Positions 10,665-21,753 of a DNA stretch of 64,000 bases are shown in pieces. Under the pieces are notes generated by a model, which saw nothing but the letters and a program-made list of their open reading frames with translations, was not told the origin of the DNA and did no database searches. Position 1 is the first letter of the stretch. Each line of letters opens with the position of its first letter. The translations under genes were made by a program, and so were the position numbers. Source of the DNA: Haematobia irritans (Eukaryota; Arthropoda; Insecta; Diptera; Muscidae); contig NC_134397.1 of the NCBI RefSeq assembly GCF_050003625.1, forward strand, positions 269,384,070 through 269,448,069, given 5' to 3'.

Positions 10665-11759
10665 AAATTTTCTAATTTTATTTCTATAGAAAATTTAGTC
10701 AAAATTTTATTTCTATAGAAAATTTGGTCAAAATTTTATTTCTATAGAAAATTAAGCCAAAACTTTATTTCCATAGAACATTTGGTCAAAATTTTATTTC
10801 TATAGAATATTTTGTTAAAACTTTATTTCTATTGAAAAATTTTTTCAAAATTTTATTTCTATAGAAAATTTTGTCAAAATTTTATTTCTATAGAAAATTT
10901 TGTATAAATTTTATTTCTATAGAAAATTTAGTCAAAATTTTATTTCTATAGAAAATTTGGTCAACATTTTATTTCCGTAGAAAATTTGGTCAAAATTTTA
11001 TTTCCATAGAAAATTTTGTAAAATTTTATTTCTATAGAAAATTTGGTCAAAATTTTATTTCTATAGAAAATCGGGTCAAAATTTTATTTCTATAGAAAAT
11101 TTTGTCAAAATTTTATTTCTATAGAAAATTTTATTAACATTTTATTTCTATATAAAATTTCGCCATAATTTTATTTCTATATAAAATTTCGCCAAAATTT
11201 TATTTCTATACAAAATTTTGTCAAAATTTTATTTCTATAGAAAATTTTGTAAAAATTTTATTTCTATAGAAAATTTAGTCAAAATTCTATTTCTATAGAA
11301 AATTTGGTCAAAATTTTATTTCTATTGAAATTTTTGTCAAAATTTTATTTCTATAGAAAATTTTGTAAAAATTTTATTTCTATAGATAATTTTGCCAAAA
11401 TTTTATTTCTATAGATAATTTTGTCAGCCTTTTTACTTTTGTTTAATATATACCCCGTATGGACTAACTTACAATTTAGAAGACGGTGTTAAAAAGTATT
11501 AAGATACCTTGCCATCGGCAAGTGTTACAGCAACTCAGTCTTTTGTAGAAGTTTCTACGCAATCCATGGTGGAGGGTACATAAGATTCGGCCTGGCCGAA
11601 TATACTTGTTTTGTTTTGGGTTATGCTTCGTTTTTAAGAGGGATCTATTTTCGCATTCTGGGATATGACAATGGTGGCAACTACTCGTATACACAATTTT
11701 GTTATTACTAGTAGCATTGTATGTGCATTCTATTGCAGTAACAGGTCTTCGGCAGGAGT

Positions 11760-12170
11760 TTAGGTTTGGTAAGGTTAAAGTGGCAGCCCGATTAAGTTTT
11801 AGGCTCACTTCGATCAAAATGTGGTATCAAAATGGACTGAATGGTCACTTTAATACCACAGTTTGTCTCTCCTATTACTGAGTGCTTCCCGATTCTATGT
11901 TTAGCTCAATGACAAGGGACCTCATTTTTCTAGTCGAGTCCGGAAGGTGTTCCATATTGCGGTGAAACGATTTAGAGAAGCTCCGAAATGTCACCATCAT
12001 TATTGAGATGAGATAATCCACCGCGGAAAAACTTGTTGGTGGTTGGTCGAAACTGGGATTAGACTCATGGTCCATTGTAAGAAATGTGGACATGCAGTGA
12101 CTCTCATATTCTATATTTGATGCATTACATATCCGCCATCGTGTACATCGTGTACTAGACCGATTCTTCA
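11760..12170 (-). mobile_element. tRNA-derived SINE, degenerate minus-strand copy
   Basis: Contains the reverse complement of the SINE body: 'gtggcagcccgatt', 'agctcaatgacaagggacct' and 'gaaatgtcacca'. The tRNA-like head is nearly unrecognisable. Near 11815-11860 the tail segment 'tggactgaatggtcact' occurs in the opposite orientation to the rest, indicating a small internal inversion. Confidence 0.75.
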
Positions 12171-12811
12171 ATAATATTAAAATTGTCTAATGCTAAATCA
12201 CATTAAGACATAGAAGACGTATTTCAAGGATTTGTATGAAAAAGGCTTTTAGCTTCAAAACTTGAAGTATTTTCAGTGCACCAAATTTTAGACACACGAT
12301 TAGGTTATTAAAGGTTATTAAATAAGGGGAAATTCTAAATCTACGAAAAATCGATTTTTCTAAGTGAAAAGTCGAAAAATCTACTTTTTCAAATTTTCAG
12401 AGGGCAACCCTAGTGTTGCAATTTGCCAACCAGCAGCTCTATCATAAATCTTGACATTTTTCAGGTTATACGTACACAGATTGTTTTGACTTACGAGAGC
12501 TATTTATAATATTTACAGCAACTTAAAAAATTCATTTTCGTGGAATTATTTTTTTAACAACTTTCGACATGGATTAATTCACCAACAGTGCATCGATTGT
12601 TGCCAATTAAGCTCCGTCAAGGACCAGTGTTTGTCGATGGTATGGTGAACACAACCGACGTCGTAGTTAATTCCAAGGCGAATTTCGTGAAGATTGTCCA
12701 AAATCAGTTGTTTTTTCAGATATCATTGATGCTGTGCCAACTGATTTTACCTAATACACCCTAAACTCACAGTAAAACATTAACCCTTTTTTCTTTCTGC
12801 CACGTTTAATA

Positions 12812-13096
12812 CACACAAAAAAATTCTGATTCAATTACGAAATTAATTGATCCAATTAATTTTTTAACTGAAATGTCTTCAATCACAGAAATGATACTAT
12901 CAATTAAAAAATTAATTGAAGGTCAATTAAAAAATTAATTGATCCAATTAAAAAATTAATTGATACTATTAATTTTTGTGATTGATTTTAGTTTCAATTA
13001 AAAAATTTGTTGATTCAATTAAATTTTTAATTGAATATTTTTTAAAACGCAATTAAAATTTTAATTGGAAAAATTTTCGTGAATTTTTTTTCTGTG
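12812..13096. mobile_element. TA-flanked inverted-repeat element, TA-family 1 (clean copy)
   Basis: 285 bp between TA dinucleotides (12810-12811, 13097-13098). The ends are 'cacacaaaaaaattctga' and, complemented, 'cacagaaaaaaaattcacg'. The interior is a series of near-palindromic AATTAATTGATCCAATTAA blocks. Non-coding, MITE-like. Other copies lie at 27455-30300 (split), 30661-30925 and 37821-38296. Confidence 0.75.
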
Positions 13097-13303
13097 TAGT
13101 AATCGTTTACTGTGTACTTCAACATCGAATTTAAAGCAATGATCGATCGATTTTAAACACAAAACCCATGGTTAATTCGATTTATGTAAGTTGAATTTTC
13201 GATATTTTTGGAAAACAAAAATAATTTGTCAAGAAGGCAAATTTTGTATCGCGAATTTATGAAGAATCTCAAAATCGCAATTTCTAAAGCCAGCTACACT
13301 TAC

Positions 13304-13487
13304 CTGTCATGAGCAGAGAAATTCAGTCTTATTGTATGCGCTGGTCCATATTCACCAGCATTTAAATCTCTTTTTCTTCGATGTCGTTTCTGTTCCACGT
13401 GTTTCTGATGCGCATCGTGCAAATGTGAACGATCGAAATGCGCCGCCTCCCAGTGGCGAATGAATGGAGATATGTTTTGGGTATGAC
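13304..13487 (-). CDS. Internal exon of an ADAM10/kuzbanian-type metalloprotease gene (prodomain)
   Basis: Read on the minus strand, a pyrimidine-rich tract ending 'tttcttcttgcag' precedes an open 184-bp exon, which ends CAG before the consensus donor 'gtaagt'. The exon enters in phase 1 and leaves after two bases of a codon. It encodes about 60 residues, including SPFIRHWEAAHFDRSHLHDA, HQKHVEQKRHRRKRDL and HTIRLNFSAHDR. The order IRH(W/Y)E, then H-x-x-HQKH with a basic cluster, then RL(N/D)F-x-AH-x-R matches the start of the prodomain of ADAM10-class membrane metalloproteases, which shed Notch and other surface proteins. Flies have two such genes (kuz and Kul) and I cannot choose between them. 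Base composition is clearly richer in GC than the flanks. The catalytic HExxH domain and signal peptide must lie in exons outside the window, so the neighbouring introns are very long. Confidence 0.75.
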
Positions 13488-14817
13488 CTGCAAGAAGAAA
13501 AAACATTTAGTTATTGCTCTAATTCAAGATAAAAAATTTAAAAATTTTAATGTTGTAATTTGAAAAAAATAAAATTTTATATTTCTTTAAAAAAAATTAA
13601 AAATTAAATGTTTTAATCAAACAAAAAATACAATTTCATATATTTGATACTTTCTATATTTCTTTGATTTTAAAATAACGAATTAAAAAATATTTAATGT
13701 TCATCATAATTTTAAACAGGAGTGTCATCATTTGTTCGACTATCTACTATCCATCCGAAAGGGATGGACATTAGATAGCATTACCATGAAATCCGTGATG
13801 GTGTGGTATTCACCTTGTTCCGACTATGTTTGTTTACCCCTAACATAACAATGCTCTTCATTTAAGATGTACTTAATTTTAACAAAGGAACAGTAAACTG
13901 AAGATTTCCTTTTGAGCACACCTCCCAGCTTTTGTCGAATTACTGTCTGACTAAGCTGTTATGGCATAGTCTCTGGGCATAGAACTTGTATTGAATGGAG
14001 GAGGACACGAGGAGGTTATGGCTTGTGGAATTGTGGTAATGCACAATGAAACGACAGGGAATTTGTGTCACATGACCACTATTATGTGGTATTGTTTGTG
14101 GTATTGGCTTACAATTTGTCCATGATGATTGTTAAAGTAAATGCAATTATCAATGGCCAAGACCTATGAGGGCAATAAGAGACCAGGAGAGAGACAGAGA
14201 GCGAGTGAGCGAGTGGGAAATGCAGACAAATTTCCTGCATAGGAAAATTGCTGCAGATAGCAATGCTTCATAATAGCCTCAAAATCTACTTCCTTGCTTA
14301 GCAATATTATTGCTGTAAATATTATTAACGCTTGGAAAATTTCGATTTTAGAAAATTTATGATAATGGCCTTAGGTGGCCAACCGACATGACAAATTGTC
14401 TTGGTAGAGGTTGAGTGCGAATTAAAGAAATATTTGTTCGAAGAATTTCTCAGACTTACATTTTGGAATGCAAGCATTTGAGAAATTTTGCATAGGTTAA
14501 ATTTTCCCATATATATTGAAATTGTTATGGTAACTAAACAAATATTTTAATTGGATTGTATATAAGCTGTGTTATACAATATAAGAGTTATTGGCAATGG
14601 TAAATAATAGTCCTTATAGTAAATAGTATTTGTGTTTGTTCTTAAAAATTGAAAAAATATATATAACCAGGAAACAAATAAGATTACAATTTACGATTAA
14701 TTGAAGATACATTGAAAAATGTGTATTCATTACAAAAATAAAACAATTTTTGTTTTCTTAAATTATTTTGGTATTGATTCCGAGACACTGAAGCGAAAAA
14801 TTGCACTAACTGTAATT
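13488..14817. other. Intron-like stretch upstream of the exon
   Basis: AT-rich DNA following the exon's acceptor on the minus strand. No second exon with matching phase was recognised. Short low-complexity GA-rich patch near 14188-14216. Confidence 0.5.
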
Positions 14818-15046
14818 TAACATGTATATATGGCCGTAAGTTCGGCCATGCCGAAGCTTATGTACCCTCCACCATGGATTGCGTAGAAACTTCTACAAAA
14901 GACTGTCATCCACAATCGAATTACCTTGGTTGCGGTAACACTTGCCGATGGCAAGGTATCTTAAAACTTCTTAACACCGTCTTCTAAATTGTAAGTTAGT
15001 CCATACGGGGTATATATTAAACAAAAATAAAAAGGCTGACAACATT

Positions 15047-15615
15047 ATGTATACAAATAAAATTTTGACGAAATTTTATATAGAAATAAAATTTTGATAA
15101 AATTTTCTATAGAAATCAAATTTTGACAAAATTTTCTATAGCAATAAAATTTTGACAAAATATTCTATAGAAATAAAATTTTGACAAGATTTTCTATAGA
15201 AATAAAATTTTGACAACATTTTCTCTAGAAATAAAATTTTGACATAATTTTCTATAGCAATAAAATTTTCTATAGAAATAAAATTTTGACAAAATTCTCT
15301 AGAAATAATATTTTACAAAATTTTCTATAGAAATGAAATTTTGACAAAATTTTCTCTAGAAATAAAATTTTTACAAAATTTTCTATAGCAATAAAATTTT
15401 GACAAAATTTTCTATAGAAATAAAATTTTTACAAAATTTTCTATAGAAATAAAATTTTGACAAAAATTTCTATAGAAATAAAATTTTGACCAAATTTTCC
15501 ATAGTAATAAAATGTTGACCAAATTTTCTATAGAAATAAAATTTTTACAAAATTTTGTATAGAAAAAAAAATTTGGCGAAATTTTATATAGAAATAAAAT
15601 TTTGGTGAAATTTTA
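15047..15615 (+). repeat. 29-bp tandem array
   Basis: Units of 'aaataaaattttgacaaa' plus 'attttctatag', the complement of the array at 8785-11427, as expected for the opposite orientation of the host element. Confidence 0.95.
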
Positions 15616-15617
15616 TA

Positions 15618-18600
15618 CACCCGGAAAAAAGTGACCCCTTCTTTAAGTTAAAATGAACTCATTGTGAAGAAAGTTGAACTTCGTATAGCGCCAAAGACAT
15701 TTTTATTTGTTTGAACGATGTGATTTTGGTAGAAATTAGGTATAATGCATTCCATATATTAGTTAACATTTTCCTATATTTATGTACCACTATACTACAG
15801 AGTGAAAAAATTTAACTGATTTGAATTCATATATGGAATGATTTTATTGCAATTTTTTCATTCATTTGGACAAATCTTACACATTTGTGGTAAAACTTTT
15901 ACTTCATAATTAGAACTGCTTACCTTCGTTTTTAAATACAATTTTATTTATTTATATGAGCAATTTTATCGTCAATAAAAGACATGTTTTATTAATACAT
16001 TGAATATATTTATTAAGAATCAACAGCATCGAATCTCCTTGAAATATTAGTTTATTATTCCGCTGTTTCCAATTTCCATGTGATATTATCAACTGTAAAA
16101 CGCACTTTTTCTTCTTCTTGTACTTTTCACTTTTAATAAGTTGCTGCCTAACGATTTTGTCCTCCTTTTACAATTTCAATACCTACAAATATAAAAAAAT
16201 CATAAACCATTTTTGTTACAAAAGGTCAGCGTCACTGAATATTACCTGATAATTGAAGATTCCAAAATGAAGACAAATGAAAGGGTTGTTATTGTGCTGG
16301 TGTTTTCTTTCTTTATATACCATCACGAACATTGATAGATTTATTTTCAAAAAACGAAAATTTTTCTCACTAATTTAAAATAATAAATATTTTATATATT
16401 TTATTTTTTATTTATTATATTATTTTACAATATTATTTTTTAACAATCTTTCCGTATACCACAACAACGCGATTCCAACTAAAACAAGTATATACAGCAC
16501 TAAGTTCGGCCGGGCCGAATCTTAAATACCCACCACCATGAAGCAAATATTAGGGTTTCCTTTGAAATTTCAGGAGGGCTTGAGGACTTGAGGACACTTC
16601 CCGAATATAAATTTAAAGATTTCACCTATGAGGACTATATCAGATTCTGGATTTATAAGAAACATTTTTGTTTGAGTTTTAGAGGAATCATTAACATCTC
16701 TTGTAAGTGTGCAAGAAAATTATAAGATAACGTCTTAATTTGAAATCTTAAATCTGTGGAAGTAAAATCTGGAAATTTTGCATTGAGTTTCAAGCAATTT
16801 TCATGATCAGTGCACCTTCTACACCGCCAAGAAGTGAAGTCGGTGTATATGGAGGCATTATCAAATGGACCGATAAAAACTTAATCCGATACACGTTTTT
16901 GTGAGCCTAAAATATCAGAATATTTACAAATTCAGGCAAATCAGATAAAAACTACGGTTTCTAGAAACCCAAGGAGTTAAATCGGGAGATCGTTCTTATG
17001 GGGGCTATACTAAAATATGGACCGATACTCACCGTTTTCGGCACACCTCTTTATGACCCGAAAATACCTCTAGATTTCCAATTTCAGACAAATAGGATAA
17101 AAACTTCGGATTCTAGAAGCCCAAGCAGTAAAATCGGGAAATCAGTCTATATGGGGGCTATACCAAAATATGGACCGATACTCACCATTTTCGGCACACC
17201 TCTTATTGTCCTAAAATACCTCTAGATATCCAATTTCAGACAAATTGGATAGAAACTACGGTTTCTATAAGCCCAAGACCCAAAATCGGGAAGTCGTTTT
17301 ATATGGGAGCTATACCAAAACATGGACCGATACTCACAATTTTTGGCATACGTATTTGTGGTCCTACAATACCTCTAGATTTCCAATTTCAGGTAAATTG
17401 AATAAAAACTGCGGTTTCTATAAGCCAAAGAAGTAAAATCGGGAGATAGGTCTATATGGGGGCTATACCAAAATATGGACCGATACTCACAATTTTTGGC
17501 ACACCTCTTTATGGTCATAAAATACCTCTAGATTTCAAATTTCAGGCAAATTGGATAAAAACTACGATTTCTATAAGCCCAAGACCCCAAATCGGGAGGT
17601 CGTTTTATATGGGGGCTATAACAAAACATGGACCGATACTCACAATTTTTGGCACACGTATTTGTGGTCCTACAATACCTCTAGATTTCCAATTTCAAGT
17701 AAATTGAATAAAAACTGCGGTTTCTATAAGCCCAAGAAATAAAATCGGGAGATCGGTCTATATGGGGGCTATACCAAAACATGGACCGATAATAACCATT
17801 TTTGGCACACCTCTTTATGGTCATAAAATACCTCTAGATTTCAAATTTCAGGCAAATTGGATAAAAACTACGATTTCTATAAGCCCAAGACCCCAAATCG
17901 GGAGGTCGGTTTATATGGGGACTATATAAAAACCTGGACCGATACTCACAATTTTTGGCACACGTATTTGTGGTCCTACAATACCTCTAGATTTCCAATT
18001 TCAAGTAAATTGAATAAAAACTGCGGTTTCTATAAGCCCAAGAAATAAAATCGGGAGATCGGTCTATATGGCGGCTATACCAAAACATGGACCGATACTA
18101 ACCATTTTTGGCACACCTCTTTATGGTCATAAAATACCTCTAGATTTCAAATTTCAGGCAAATTGGATAAAAACTACGATTTCTATAAGCCCAAGACCCC
18201 AAATCGGGAGGTCGGTTTATATGGGGACTATATAAAAACCTGGACCGATATAGCCCATCTTCGAACTTGACCTGCCTGCAGACAAAAGACGAGTTTGTGC
18301 AAAATTTCAGCACGATTGCTTCATTATTGAAGACTGTAGCGTGATTACAACAGACAGACAGACAGACAGACGGACATCGTTATATCGTCTTAGAATTTCT
18401 CCCTGATCAAGAATATATATACTTTATATAGTCGGAAATCGATATTTCGATGTGTTACAAACGGAATGACAAACTTATTATACCCCCATCACCATTCTAT
18501 GGTGGTGGGTATAAAAACAACCCACGCGCAAACATATCGATTACACCCACGCGCAAACACATCGATTGCGATGACAGGTATCGATTACAGGTAGACAATA

Positions 18601-19084
18601 GAAATATAGGAAAATGTCCTATATTCTAACAAGTGTGTTTCCTTAAGTTTTGATTGGATTGCATACTTCTTAGTACGAATGAACTAAAATATTTTTCTAT
18701 GCCAAGTGTTGTTCGTATGTATGAAAAACTTTCTATTATAAAGGAAGTCGCAATTATTATTTTATAAGAAATTTTACTAATTTTGAGGAAACTTGGTTTT
18801 AGTTCGGGTTTTGTTTATTTTTACGAATGCTTTGTTATCGGTGAATAAAATTTTCTTGTTCAGTAGTAAATTCTTATACCCAGCGAAGAAAACAGTATGA
18901 GTAAAATTCTATTCCTTATTCTAGTTAATGAACTATTCCTAACTGCTTACAGTTTAGGAGTTTTTTACTGAAAAGAGTAAATTTTATTATTTCTCACAAA
19001 AATTTACATTAATGGTAATAAAATGGATAAACCATATTGGTGAAAATTTTTTCCTTTAGTTTCGAAGGCACTTTTTTCTGGGTG
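15618..19084. mobile_element. TA-flanked element, TA-family 2, containing a family A copy
   Basis: Ends 'cacccggaaaaaagtg' and, complemented, 'cacccagaaaaaagtg', both next to TA (15616-15617 and 19085-19086). Of 3467 bp, 2033 belong to the nested family A copy, leaving about 1.4 kb of AT-rich non-coding sequence. The start resembles the element at 40810 ('gtgacccctt...aaatgaact' against 'gtgaaccctttt...aaatgaact'). No transposase. Confidence 0.75.
16482..18514 (+). mobile_element. 153-bp-module element, family A, copy 2 (complete)
   Basis: Same architecture and nearly base-for-base the same sequence as copy 1; differences seen include 'gaatataaat' for 'gaagataaat', 'ctataacaaaac' for 'ctataccaaaac', and a shorter GACA microsatellite. 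Sits inside the TA-flanked element at 15618-19084, making this the innermost layer of a three-level nest. Confidence 0.85.
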
Positions 19085-19577
19085 TAGTTATGGACCGATA
19101 TGGACCAATTCTTGCATGGTTGTTAGAGACCATATATTAACTATACTAATAACCATATATAATTATGGACCGATGTGGACCAATTTTTGCATGGTTGTTA
19201 GAGACCATATACTAACACCATGTACCAAATTTTAGCCGGATCGGATGAAATTTGGTTCTCTTAGAGGCTACGCAAGCCAAATCGGGGGGTCCGTTTATAT
19301 GGGGGCTATACGTAACAGTGGACCGATATGGCCCATTTTCAATACCATCCGACCTATATCAATAACAACTACTTGTGCCAAGTTTCAAGTCGATAGCTTG
19401 TTTCGTTCGGAAGTTAGCGTGATTTCAACAGACGGACGGACGGACATGCTCAGATCGACTCAGAATTTCACCACGACCCAGAATATATATACTTTATGGG
19501 GTCTTAGAGCAATATTTCGATGTGTTACAAACGGAATGAAAAAGTTAATATACCCCCATCCTATGGTGGAGGGTATA

Positions 19578-20672
19578 ATAAAATTTTGACAAAATTTTGT
19601 ATGGAAATAAAATTTTGACAAAATTTTGTATGGAAATACAATTTTGACGAAATTTTATATAGAAATAAAATTTTGATAAAATTTTCTATAGAAATAAAAT
19701 TTTGATAAAATTTTCTATAGAAATAAAATTTTGATAAAATTTTCTATAGAAATAAAATTTTGATAAATTTTTCTATAGAAATAAAATTTTGACAAAATTT
19801 TGTATGGAAATAAAATTTTGACGAAATTTTCTATAGAAATAAAATTGTGATAAAAATTTTTTATAGAAATAAAATTTCCACAAAATTTTCTATAGAAATA
19901 GAATTTTGACAAAATTTTCTATAAAAATTAAATGTTGACAAAATTTTCTATAAAAATTAAATGTTGACAAAATTTTCTCTAGAAATAAAATTTTAACAAA
20001 ATTTTCTATAGTAATAAAATTTTGACAAAATTCTCTATAGAAATAAAATTTTGATAAAAATGTCTATAGAAATAATATTTTCTATAGAAATAAATTTTTA
20101 ACATATTATATACAAATAAAATTTTGACAAAATTTTCTATAGAAATAAAATTTTGACAAAACTTTCTATAGAAATAGAATTTTGACAAAATTTTCTATAG
20201 AAATACAATTTTGACAAAATTTTCTCTAGAAATAAAATTTTGGTAGATTATTTTTGGCGATATGGACCAATTTTTGTGTGGTTGGCGATCGGCTACGAAA
20301 TGACGAAATTTTATATAGAAATAAAATTTTGATAAATTTTTTTATAGAAATAAAATTTTGACATAATTTTATATAGCAATAAAATTTTGACAAAATGTTC
20401 TATAGAAATAAAATTTTGACAAAATTCTCTAGAAATAATATTTTACAAAATTTTCTATAGAAATGAAATTTTGACAAAATTTTCTCTAGAAATAAAATTT
20501 AGACAAAATTTTCTATAGAAATGAAATTTTGACAAAATTTTCTTTAGAAATAAAATTTGACAAAATTTTCTATCGCAATAAAATTTTGAAAAAATTTTCT
20601 ATAGAAATAAAATTTTGACAAAATTTTCTATAGAAATAAAATTTTGACAAAATTTTCTATAGAAAGAAAAGT
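19578..20672 (+). repeat. 29-bp tandem array outside a complete module element
   Basis: Begins directly after a family B right terminus. Two array blocks are separated at 20238-20300 by 'ttggtagattatttttggcg' and 'atatggaccaatttttgtgt', the sequence that normally joins an array to the first module. Probably the remains of a second B copy or of an array-only element. Confidence 0.85.
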
Positions 20673-21474
20673 TAAAAAATAACAATCACAGTAAAATTAA
20701 TAATTCCACTTCCATCGAAGTTCTTGTGACACAAGTTTCCCACATGAAGAGAATTATTAACTGCTTCTTGACTGAAATTGGAATAATCAATTTACACGAA
20801 AAAAACCAAATTAAAAAAAAAATAAAACATAAATTATACAGCAAAAAAATCGTTGACAAGGAACTTTAAAAAAATTATCGCTGGTAATATTTGAACCTGC
20901 GATCTTAAATTTTGTACCCTCCATCATAGGATGGAGGGCGTCTTAACTTTGTCATACCTTTTGTAACACAAAGAGCCCATAGAGATAATATTCCGTGTCA
21001 GTGGCCTTGCACAATACCATAATACCACCACGACGTATTTTTTTTTTTTTTTTTTGTATCTACTGTTGTGTGATATGTTGTGGAAAATATCCTCTTGGCT
21101 ACACCTGAATGCAGATAAGACCTTCATCAGTGTTTTCCAATGCACTTGACCGAACACGAATGAAAATATCTGAAGCTTACACAATTCTGCAATTATGATG
21201 ATGGCATACTCATGTCGATGATGATAAAGGTCATTGTATGAAGAAAATAATGAAGATTGCAATCAGAATTTTTATCATAAAATGCATTCATCATATAGGG
21301 GGCAACAATTTTAAGATGTGTTGTAAATGCTAGCCAAAAATTGTGTCGAATGCAATTATCTCTATTATCACCATTAAATTCAATCAATTATATAACGCCC
21401 AATGGTGGGGGTCCTTAGTAAGCAATGGATATAACGTTCAGTTATTGTTTTTTTTTTTTTTTCACACCACATGC
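20673..21474. other. Gene-free stretch with a worn family B right terminus
   Basis: At 20917-20985, 'taccctccatcataggatgg' and 'aactttgtcatacctttt' match a family B right terminus in minus orientation. A 19-base T-run lies near 21040. Otherwise unrecognised. Confidence 0.5.
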
Positions 21475-21569
21475 ACAGTTGCCACTCGAGCCAAAAATAA
21501 TCTACCAACATTTGGAGAAAATTTGACCAAAAAACTACCAAACAAAAAATATTATGTGCTACGTTTTAT

Positions 21570-21719
21570 TATACCCACCACCATAGAATGGTGATGGGGG
21601 TATAATAAGTTTGTCATTCCGTTTGTAACACATCGAAATATCGATTTCCGACTATATAAAGTATATATATTCTTGATCAGGGAGAAATTCTAAGACGATA
21701 TAACGATGTCCGTCTGTCC

Positions 21720-21753
<34 letters not shown>

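Larger units (their letters stand above)
9414..11427 (-). repeat. 29-bp tandem array, main block
   Basis: About 2 kb of the 29-bp unit with scattered point changes, plus shortened variants such as 'gaaaattttctataaatttt'. Contains a higher-order duplication of 601 bp, marked by two copies of a 100-bp non-array insert at 9962-10063 and 10563-10664. Confidence 0.95.
7996..11610 (-). mobile_element. 153-bp-module element, family B, minus-strand copy carrying a long 29-bp array
   Basis: The right terminus lies at low coordinates: a hairpin beginning TATACCCTCCACCAT, then the complement of 'acaaacggaatgacaaag' and 'tatatatactttatggggtc'. Modules follow, starting at 8265, 8418 (153 apart) and 8572 (154 apart). 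The 29-bp array fills 8785-11427, and the left terminus at 11430-11610 contains TACCCTCCACCAT and the TTCGGCC-A-GGCCGAA hairpin in reverse. The far end lacks about 14 bp compared with other B copies. The array is interrupted at 9034-9413 by a hammerhead-bearing segment. No protein is encoded. Confidence 0.85.
14818..19577 (+). mobile_element. 153-bp-module element, family B, plus-strand copy split by a nested insertion
   Basis: Left terminus 'catgtatatatggccgtaag' with the TTCGGCC-hairpin and TACCCTCCACCATGG, then the usual 230-bp leader and a 29-bp array (15047-15615). At 15616 it is broken by a TA-flanked element (15618-19084) and resumes at 19087 with 'gttatggaccgatatgg', then modules, a GACG microsatellite, and the right hairpin ending ATGGTGGAGGGTATA. 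Joining the two sides at the duplicated TA gives a continuous B sequence, which confirms the nesting. Confidence 0.85.

Noticed and set aside
8785..11427. CRISPR-like array (29-bp repeats)
   Set aside because: The repeats are contiguous with no unique spacers, no cas genes are present, and the DNA is from an animal.
19715..20188. Open frames such as SKFYFYRKFCQNFISIENF in and around the 29-bp arrays
   Set aside because: They are direct translations of the 29-bp repeat, which cycles through all three frames; no independent coding signal.
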